Source of the DNA: an uncultured Romboutsia sp. | GTDB taxonomy: Bacteria; Bacillota; Clostridia; Peptostreptococcales; Peptostreptococcaceae | Assembly: GCA_937880075.1 (NCBI GenBank) | Contig: CALFLM010000035.1 | Location: 1-7,225, forward strand | Length of the DNA stretch: 7,225 nt | Direction of reading: 5' to 3' | In this document: positions 1 to 4,967 of the stretch, piece by piece | Numbering within the stretch: the stretch's first letter is position 1 | Layout: the number at the start of each line of letters is the position of its first letter | Translations under genes and position numbers: made by a program | Notes under the pieces: generated by a model | The model's input: only the letters and a program-made list of their open reading frames with translations | Database searches by the model: none | Told to the model about the DNA's origin: nothing

Positions 1-2
1 GA

Positions 3-74
3 AATGATATAGACTTACCATGGGAAAGAACGGATAAAGCAGAAATATTAAAAAAGGAAGCATTAGGAAAATAG
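3..74 (+). CDS. 3' end of an unidentified upstream gene (partial)
   Basis: An open frame enters from the left edge and ends at TAG 72-74. The visible C-terminus is 23 residues, starting NDIDLPWERT and ending KKEALGK, and is charged and probably helical. A strong intrinsic terminator begins 13 bases after the stop, which supports this as a true gene end. I do not recognise the family from so short a tail. The rest lies outside the window, so function cannot be assigned. Confidence 0.6.
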   Translation, partial: NDIDLPWERTDKAEILKKEALGK

Positions 75-87
75 ATATTATATAACA

Positions 88-125
88 AATAAGGTATATG
101 TACTTTACATATACCTTATTTTTAT
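88..125 (+). terminator. Rho-independent terminator of the upstream gene
   Basis: A perfect 15-bp inverted repeat (88-102 with 106-120) closes a 3-nt loop (CTT, 103-105). The 3' arm ends in ATT and runs into TTTTATT, giving a T-rich tract. It lies just after the partial gene's stop at 74 and separates that gene from the YkvI unit. Confidence 0.88.
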
Positions 126-197
126 TAGTTAAAAATTATATATTATACTTTATTCTATTTGAAATTTAAAATAAGTGAAAATCTTAGTATTAATATA

Positions 198-240
198 CCT
201 CCCAAGCATATACATTTATAAGAAGGTTATGCTTGGGAGG
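198..240 (+). promoter_or_regulatory. 5'-UTR hairpin masking the YkvI-gene Shine-Dalgarno
   Basis: Bases 198-210 (CCTCCCAAGCATA) are the exact reverse complement of 228-240 (TATGCTTGGGAGG), with a 17-nt loop (211-227). Seven of the 13 pairs are G-C, which is high for this region. The 3' arm ends with GGGAGG, the only good Shine-Dalgarno for the ATG at 248, so folding of the mRNA would hide the ribosome binding site completely. No T-run follows, so it is not an intrinsic terminator. The structure is read directly from the sequence; translational control (thermosensor, protein-bound or trans-acting RNA switch) is inferred. Confidence 0.7.
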
Positions 241-247
241 ATTTAGT

Positions 248-1348
248 ATGAAAAACAAATGTAATATTAAAGAAATTTTAACTTTATCAGGCACATATAT
301 TTCAGTATGTATAGGATCGGGATTTGCTACAGGACAAGAAATTATGCAATTTTTTTCAGCTCATGGAATGATAAGTATATTATCTAATACTATATGTATG
401 GGTATAATGGCTTATTGTGGTGCAAGTTTACTTGAAATAGGAAATCAGAAAAACTTGAAATCTAGTAATGATATATTTGAATATTTATGTGGTAAGCATA
501 TAGGAAAATTATTTAAAAGCTTTATGCCAATATTTTTCTTTTGTAGTTTTGTAATTATGTTGTCTGGAGCAGGAGCATCTATAAATCAATACTATGGAAT
601 AAGCAAAAACCTTGGATCATTAATTTTAGCTATAATAACATTATTATCAGTTCTTCTTGGTATAAATAAAGTAATAAGTATATTAGGAAATATAGGACCA
701 ATAATAGCAATAATATCCATAGGTGTTGGAATTGTGACTATATCTAGAAATATAGATTCATTTTGTATGGCTAATGAAATAATAGGAACATTAAACTTAA
801 CAAAGGCAATAGATAATTGGGGGATGACAGCAATTATCTATAGCGGTTTGAATCTAATAATCGCTACACCATTTTTAGTAGGTGTTGGGGCAACTGCAAC
901 GAATAAGAAAAATTGTATATGGGGAGGAGTTTTAGGAGGAATAGTATTTATGATTGCAGCTATGACTTTAAATATGGGGATAATGTCTGATATACAAAAT
1001 ACATATATAACAGAAATACCTACATTATATATGGCTAAAAATATTGGTCCTATAGTAGGAATTATGTTCTCGTTTATGCTTATTGCAGGAATATACACAA
1101 CAGCAGTTCCTTTACTTTGGAGTGTATGTGATAGTTTTTCAAAAGAAAAAACAACTAAGTTCACACTTATTGCTTTATTTTGTACGGTTATAGGATTTAT
1201 AGGCTCAAGATTACCATTTTCAATGCTTGTTAATATAATATATCCTATGTCAGGCTTATTTGGAGTAATTATAATTATTTCAATTTTTATAAGAAACATA
1301 ATAAACTCTGTACATGGAGTTGTAAAAGTATTTTATACAAGTAGATAA
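248..1348 (+). CDS. YkvI-family integral membrane protein (putative transporter)
   Basis: The protein has 366 residues and is strongly hydrophobic, with about ten membrane segments (roughly 9-30, 39-63, 88-112, 121-138, 144-166, 195-212, 223-246, 265-290, 304-320, 325-350). The N-terminal motif GSGFATGQEIMQFF (23-36) is the hallmark I associate with the YkvI family. Its broken first helix recalls LeuT/APC-fold transporters. The substrate of the family is not established. I chose ATG 248 because GGGAGG (235-240) sits 7 bases before it; an in-frame TTG at 233 would add MGGFS but lies inside that ribosome site. The Shine-Dalgarno is sequestered in a hairpin, so translation is probably conditional. 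No terminator is visible before the next gene 109 bases downstream, so read-through into it is possible. Confidence 0.85.
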   Translation: MKNKCNIKEILTLSGTYISVCIGSGFATGQEIMQFFSAHGMISILSNTICMGIMAYCGASLLEIGNQKNLKSSNDIFEYLCGKHIGKLFKSFMPIFFFCSFVIMLSGAGASINQYYGISKNLGSLILAIITLLSVLLGINKVISILGNIGPIIAIISIGVGIVTISRNIDSFCMANEIIGTLNLTKAIDNWGMTAIIYSGLNLIIATPFLVGVGATATNKKNCIWGGVLGGIVFMIAAMTLNMGIMSDIQNTYITEIPTLYMAKNIGPIVGIMFSFMLIAGIYTTAVPLLWSVCDSFSKEKTTKFTLIALFCTVIGFIGSRLPFSMLVNIIYPMSGLFGVIIIISIFIRNIINSVHGVVKVFYTSR

Positions 1349-1457
1349 CATGAGTAAATTTATTTAATATATATTTTAGAAAAGTAGATGGGTATACTAT
1401 AAAATATAATCTAACTATGTTAATATATTTAGAGAATTTAAGTTAAGGAGATTATAT

Positions 1458-2324
1458 ATGAAAAAACAACTAGAGATAGATTATGCATTTGGATATGTCT
1501 ACGATAAAAGTAAATTAATAGTAATGTACCCAACTGGAACTAACGTAATAGATTTAGATGATTACGAAATGGAAGTTGAGGTAGCTTTTTTAGAAGATGG
1601 TATAGACGTGGCATTTGAAGAAAATGATGTGAAGGAAGCTAATGAAACAATAAAACCTTTAGAAACTTTTTTAATGAAGCCAAATAAAGTAATACCATTT
1701 GTAACTAGCATAAAAAATGCAGAAACTAAGGAAGAATTGCCTAAGCTACTAGCTGAATTTGATGAAGAATATGAAGTAAAAGAAAATTACATAAAAAAAG
1801 GATATGAAATAAAAGATATATATCATGTATTTGAAAATGTAGTAAGTTATATACCTAAAGAAAACTTAGAGAATTTAAATATACTAAAAATAGAAAATGA
1901 TAAGTTTGATATGGATAAATTTATAAGTACTGTAAGTGAAAATTTAGATGAGGTTATAGATAAGAATTTCATATCTATAGATATGAAACAAAGTGAACTT
2001 ACATCAAGACTATATATAAAGGCAGATGGAAAAACTAATACTAAATTTGTTGTGTTTGGCACGGATATAAACAGTTATTCACAAGGTATATTATGTGCAA
2101 ACAATGAAGTTATAAAAGACTTAGATATAGATATGGGAGATGTTGAAATATCTAACACAAGAGATATAGGATATATAATAAATGAAGAAAATGAATATCT
2201 TACATTTAAAATAGCAAACTATAATAGTCAAACATCAAATAATAATCAAATAGCTCAAATAGTAGATTATAGCGGTGTATTTAAACCTATGATGATAGAT
2301 TTTATAAAGCAATTTGTAAGATAG
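1458..2324 (+). CDS. Acidic cytosolic protein of unknown function, 288 aa
   Basis: The start is ATG 1458, with AAGGAG (1445-1450) 7 bases upstream. I do not recognise a family. There is no signal peptide or membrane segment, so a cytosolic location is likely. The N-terminal 60 residues are acidic and look beta-rich (EMEVEVAFLEDG at 37-48). Residues about 60-180 are rich in Lys, Glu and Asp and look mostly helical. The C-terminal part (about 182-288) again alternates like beta strands (RLYIKAD at 184-190, TKFVVFGTD at 195-203) with an Asn/Gln/Ser-rich stretch at 254-264. There is a single Cys (213). It follows the YkvI gene by 109 bases with no clear terminator between, so the two may share a transcript. 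The hairpin at 2336-2432 ends the unit. Coding status is well supported by length, ribosome site and composition; function is not. Confidence 0.82.
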   Translation: MKKQLEIDYAFGYVYDKSKLIVMYPTGTNVIDLDDYEMEVEVAFLEDGIDVAFEENDVKEANETIKPLETFLMKPNKVIPFVTSIKNAETKEELPKLLAEFDEEYEVKENYIKKGYEIKDIYHVFENVVSYIPKENLENLNILKIENDKFDMDKFISTVSENLDEVIDKNFISIDMKQSELTSRLYIKADGKTNTKFVVFGTDINSYSQGILCANNEVIKDLDIDMGDVEISNTRDIGYIINEENEYLTFKIANYNSQTSNNNQIAQIVDYSGVFKPMMIDFIKQFVR

Positions 2325-2335
2325 ATACGCATATA

Positions 2336-2439
2336 GGGGCTGTCGCATTAAGAGTAAATAATACAATATATAGTTATGCATAATTTGAATTAGCACAACA
2401 TATTGTATATATTTTTTTAGTGCGACAGCCCCATTTTTT
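2336..2439 (+). repeat. 97-nt near-palindrome, MITE-like, ending in a terminator T-run
   Basis: Perfect 12-nt terminal inverted repeats (2336-2347 GGGGCTGTCGCA and 2421-2432) bound a 97-nt segment that is nearly self-complementary throughout. Inner pairings include 2361-2369 with 2400-2408 (9 bp), TGC 2377-2379 with GCA 2393-2395, and TAATT with AATTA around the centre near 2384. A T-run follows at 2434-2439, so the + strand RNA would fold as a long hairpin plus U-tract and terminate the 288-aa gene. The last T's overlap the stop codon (2438-2440) of the convergent gene. The GC-rich ends, AT-rich middle and whole-element palindrome are typical of a MITE, but I see no clear target-site duplication. 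The terminator role is the safer part of the call. Confidence 0.65.
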
Positions 2440-2764
2440 ATCTATTACCTTGAACTAATAACAGGTAAGCTGCACCGGCTAATAATGAATTAATATCATC
2501 AATTCTGCCGACTAAAGTATTTTCTTTAATTATAAAGCCATCTTCTGAAACTTTCCCAATAGGGCTATTATTTATAGAATGATTATGAACTATACCATTT
2601 TCATCAATTCTACCAACTACATTATTATTGTTATCATAGATAAAATTATTCTCATCAACTCTTCCTACAGGACAGTGATGATAGATATGGTTATGAACTA
2701 CATTATCAGAATCTAATCTTGCAACAGCTGTAACGTTGTATGGAAAATTAACTATTTTACTCAT
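2438..2764 (-). CDS. Small five-repeat protein, beta-flower-like
   Basis: The protein has 108 residues with five imperfect repeats: 14-31, 32-48, 49-67, 68-83 and 84-103. Each begins with a hydrophobic pair and (G/A)(R/K)(I/L/V)(D/S), as in VGRVDENNF, VGRIDENGIV and IGKVSEDGF. This looks like the proteins annotated '5-fold beta-flower', and five units fit that fold; I base this on recall and the repeat count. Repeat 1 carries HNHIYHH (24-30) and repeat 3 HNH (60-62), possible metal ligands. There is no signal peptide; the C-terminus is hydrophobic (AGAAYLLLV, 96-104) but short. The start is ATG 2764 with AGGTTGGTG upstream. The neighbouring gene is convergent and separated by a palindrome. 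A sigma-E-like promoter candidate lies upstream. Biological role unknown. Confidence 0.75.
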   Translation of the reverse strand: MSKIVNFPYNVTAVARLDSDNVVHNHIYHHCPVGRVDENNFIYDNNNNVVGRIDENGIVHNHSINNSPIGKVSEDGFIIKENTLVGRIDDINSLLAGAAYLLLVQGNR

Positions 2765-3063
2765 ATAGCACCAACCTTTATATTAATAATATTTTGTATA
2801 TTAAAGCTTATGATAAGAATTTTAGAAAATATAACTTAAACTTTTAAATGAACGTTAAGAATACATAATGCATGAATATTTATTGTGTCAGTAGGTTAAA
2901 TTATTTAGGAAGAATTAGTAGATATTATAAATCTTATATTAACTAGAAATTATATAAGATAAAAATTATTTAATGTAATAAAACATAATAGCTCTAAAAA
3001 TAAAGTGTAATTTTATTTAATTATTACTTTATAAAAAGAACTATTATATGTGGAGGTTATTGT
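2765..3063. other. Divergent intergenic region, about 300 bp, no gene
   Basis: This very AT-rich stretch lies between the minus-strand five-repeat gene and the plus-strand lipoprotein gene. No open frame with a ribosome site is present. It holds the sigma-E-like candidate at 2802-2832 and a 9-bp inverted repeat, ATCTTATAT (2931-2939) with ATATAAGAT (2952-2960), separated by 12 bases and lying about 100 bases before the lipoprotein start. I could not find a clean TTGACA/TATAAT pair for the lipoprotein gene; several weak -10-like TATTAT strings occur. Confidence 0.55.
2802..2832 (-). promoter_or_regulatory. Candidate sigma-E-type promoter for the five-repeat gene
   Basis: Read on the minus strand, ATA (2832-2830) is followed after 17 bases by CATAAGCTTTA (2812-2802). 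This fits the mother-cell sigma-E pattern ATA, 16-18 nt, CATAnnnT. It lies about 40-70 bases upstream of the ATG at 2764. In such AT-rich DNA chance matches are common, so this is tentative. Confidence 0.3.
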
Positions 3064-4104
3064 ATGAAATTAAAAAAAATAGTATCACTAGCAATGTCAG
3101 TAGTATTATCAACATCTTTATTAGTTGGATGTTCAGGTAAAGATAAAGGTGGTTTAGATAATAAAAGCAATGAAAAAGGTACATTAAAAATAGGAATGAT
3201 AACCGATGTAGCAGGTGTAAATGATCAAAGTTTCAACCAAAGTGCATGGGAAGGTCTTCAAAGAGCTAAAGAGGAATTAGGAGTAGAAGTTACATATTTA
3301 GAATCAAAGCAAGATTCAGATTATGCATCTAATATAGAAACATTTGTAGATGAAGGTGTAGATTTAATATTAGGTGTTGGTGCAAAATTAGCTCCAGCTA
3401 TAGAAGAAGGTGCGAAATTATATAAAGATCAAAAGTTTGTTATTGTAGATGAAGAGTTACCAAATGATATAAAAAATGTAAAGTCTATACTGTTTAACTC
3501 TCAAGAAGCTGCATATTTAGTAGGAATAATAGCTGGGAAAATGACTAAAACTAATAATGTAGGGTTTATAGGTGGAATGGATATACCAGTCATAGACACT
3601 TTTAAATATGGGTATATAGCCGGAGTTAAAAATGGTAATTCTAATGTACAAATACAAGATCAATTTGCAAACTCATTTACAGATCAGGCAAAAGGAAAAG
3701 CAATAGCAAATCAAATGTACAGTCAAGGTGCAGATATAATATTTATTGCAGGTGGAGATGTTGGAACCGGTGCAATAGAAGCTGCTAAAGAAAAAAATAA
3801 ATATGCAATAGGTGTGGATAGAGATCAAAGTGATTTAGCACCAAAGAATGTTTTAACATCAGCTATAAAAAGAGTAGATGTTGGTGTTTATGAAACAGTT
3901 AAAGATTTAGTTGATGGAAAATTTGAAGGTGGAACAGTTACGGTGTATGGACTAGATCAAAATGCTGTTGGCATAGCTCCTACTACTAAAAATTTAGTCC
4001 CACAAGACATATTAGACTATGTAAATCAAGAAATTGAGAAGCTAAAAAAAGGTGATATAAAAGTACCAAAAGATAAAGAAGAATATGATGCTATGATGAA
4101 ATAG
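3064..4104 (+). CDS. BMP-family (PnrA/BmpA-type) nucleoside-binding lipoprotein
   Basis: The protein has 346 residues, normal for the BMP family of ABC-transporter substrate-binding proteins that bind purine or other nucleosides. The N-terminal signal peptide (KLKK, hydrophobic 6-20) ends in lipobox L20-V-G-C23, so the mature protein would be lipid-anchored at Cys23 on the outer face of the membrane. Family motifs are intact: DVAGVNDQSFNQ (48-59), FIGGMD (168-173), GGDVGTGAIEA (230-240), GVDRDQ (250-255) and TSAIKR (265-270). The start is ATG 3064 with GGAGG (3052-3056) 7 bases before it. It stands alone: a terminator follows at once, and no ATPase or permease genes are present, although related operons usually carry them next door. 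It may serve a transporter encoded elsewhere. The exact ligand cannot be read from sequence. Confidence 0.92.
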   Translation: MKLKKIVSLAMSVVLSTSLLVGCSGKDKGGLDNKSNEKGTLKIGMITDVAGVNDQSFNQSAWEGLQRAKEELGVEVTYLESKQDSDYASNIETFVDEGVDLILGVGAKLAPAIEEGAKLYKDQKFVIVDEELPNDIKNVKSILFNSQEAAYLVGIIAGKMTKTNNVGFIGGMDIPVIDTFKYGYIAGVKNGNSNVQIQDQFANSFTDQAKGKAIANQMYSQGADIIFIAGGDVGTGAIEAAKEKNKYAIGVDRDQSDLAPKNVLTSAIKRVDVGVYETVKDLVDGKFEGGTVTVYGLDQNAVGIAPTTKNLVPQDILDYVNQEIEKLKKGDIKVPKDKEEYDAMMK

Positions 4105-4107
4105 CAC

Positions 4108-4148
4108 ATAAAAAGGTATCCCTAATTAATAGAGATACCTTTTTATAA
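4108..4148 (+). terminator. Rho-independent terminator of the BMP lipoprotein gene
   Basis: A perfect 13-bp inverted repeat (4108-4120 with 4134-4146) closes a 13-nt loop. The 3' arm contains CCTTTTTAT and so supplies the T-tract. It starts 3 bases after the stop codon. Confidence 0.85.
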
Positions 4149-4186
4149 TGAAATTTAAATACATTTATAAAAATAATTATATAATA

Positions 4187-4219
4187 GGTATTTATTTAAA
4201 ATATATTTAAATAAATACC
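4187..4219 (-). terminator. Hairpin, probable terminator of the spore coat gene
   Basis: A perfect 14-bp inverted repeat (4187-4200 with 4206-4219) has a 5-nt loop. It lies 19 bases beyond the stop of the convergent minus-strand gene. The stem is AT-rich and no long T-run follows on the minus strand (it continues TATTATATAATT), so termination would be weaker than at the other hairpins. It could also act on + strand read-through. Confidence 0.5.
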
Positions 4220-4238
4220 CATTGTTAATTACCTTATA

Positions 4239-4748
4239 TTATTGAACTTGATACATACCATGACTAGCCATGTAATTGTAAATTTTTTCTCCATGCTCTT
4301 GTTCTTCTTTTTGTATGTGGTTCAATACTTGTCTTACGTTTTTATCTCTAAATTCAAATATAGCTGTATTATATGTAGAAGATATAAATTTTTCAGTAGA
4401 TAGTGAATCATTGCAAAGCATCTTATCGTGTTCATTATAAGTATTAGATCCTAAATTTATAGGAGATTGATTTATAAATTGTTGATTTATCGACTGTTGA
4501 TTAGAAATATTTTGTTGGATTCCTTGTTGAGCGTTTTGTTGTTGGTTTATATTTGGAACTATTCCATTTAGCAATTGATTGATAGAATTTAGATGTTGTT
4601 GTTCTTTTTGAGCAAGTTGAGAAAATAAGTTTTTAAGCTCTGGGCAATGTGCTTTATTTGAATACTCATTGTACTTATCAACACATAGTTGCTCATGTGA
4701 TTTTTCATCTTCTAATAACATTCTTTCTTTTGTACTTAAATTAATCAT
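4239..4748 (-). CDS. CotF-like spore coat protein, ferritin-like fold
   Basis: The protein has 169 residues and resembles the Coat_F family of spore coat proteins. Its N-terminal helical hairpin (about 4-60: STKERMLLEDEKSHEQ, then KEQQH at 48-52) and C-terminal hairpin (about 106-163, with KEEQEHGEKI at 147-156) each carry an ExxH pair (E49/H52, E149/H152), recalling ferritin-like helices. Whether metal is bound is unknown. The two halves are joined by a Gln/Asn-rich linker (about 68-96). I chose ATG 4748 because GGAGGTG (4760-4754 on the minus strand) sits 5 bases before it; an upstream in-frame ATG at 4796 would place that site inside the gene. The gene is monocistronic, convergent with the lipoprotein gene and divergent from RNase J. 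Location would be the spore coat or mother cell, inferred from family. Confidence 0.82.
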   Translation of the reverse strand: MINLSTKERMLLEDEKSHEQLCVDKYNEYSNKAHCPELKNLFSQLAQKEQQHLNSINQLLNGIVPNINQQQNAQQGIQQNISNQQSINQQFINQSPINLGSNTYNEHDKMLCNDSLSTEKFISSTYNTAIFEFRDKNVRQVLNHIQKEEQEHGEKIYNYMASHGMYQVQ

Positions 4749-4836
4749 AAAAACACCTCCAATAGTAGTTTTTGTAAAATATAAAATAATATTCAAAAAT
4801 TTTTAATTTACTTAATAATATAAATAAAATAAGAAT

Positions 4837-4845
4837 TAATATATG
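4837..4845 (-). promoter_or_regulatory. Possible mother-cell sigma -10 element for the coat gene
   Basis: The minus strand reads CATATATTA (4845-4837), matching the CATAnnnTA -10 element used by sigma-K and close to sigma-E. I find no AC or ATA at the correct distance upstream (the nearest ATA is about 21 bases away), so only half of the promoter is supported. It would give a leader of about 80 nt. Confidence 0.22.
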
Positions 4846-4967
4846 ATACTAAGGAAAAACTAAAAGTATAGGAAATCGAAATTTTAGATAAATATGTTGA
4901 ACGTTGATAAAAAACATAATTTTAATATGTAAAATTAATATAGATAATAGAGTGAGAGGTAGAGAAT

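Noticed and set aside
233..247. TTG start at 233 giving five extra N-terminal residues to the YkvI protein
   Set aside because: The TTG GGA GGA codons are the Shine-Dalgarno itself, and ATG 248 is ideally spaced from GGGAGG.
838..1299. Minus-strand open frame of 153 codons inside the YkvI gene
   Set aside because: It is the reverse shadow of a clear membrane-protein gene, with no ribosome site or recognisable family.
1847..2062. Minus-strand open frame inside the 288-aa gene
   Set aside because: A short, low-complexity reverse shadow without a ribosome site.
248..2324. Membrane protein plus unknown protein as a two-gene anti-phage (Kiwa-like) system
   Set aside because: YkvI is a long multi-helix transporter-like protein, not a four-helix KwaA, and the 288-aa protein shows no DUF4868 feature I recognise.
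4749..4796. Upstream ATG (4796) extending the coat protein by 16 residues
   Set aside because: The extension MNIILYFTKT would be translated across the strong GGAGGTG at 4760-4754, which clearly serves the ATG at 4748.
4897..4935. TTGAAC (4897) and TTGATA (4904) as -35 boxes for RNase J
   Set aside because: The possible -10 strings TAATAT (4923) and TAAAAT (4930) lie at 13 or 20 bases or more, so no pair has acceptable spacing; a promoter must exist but I cannot place it.
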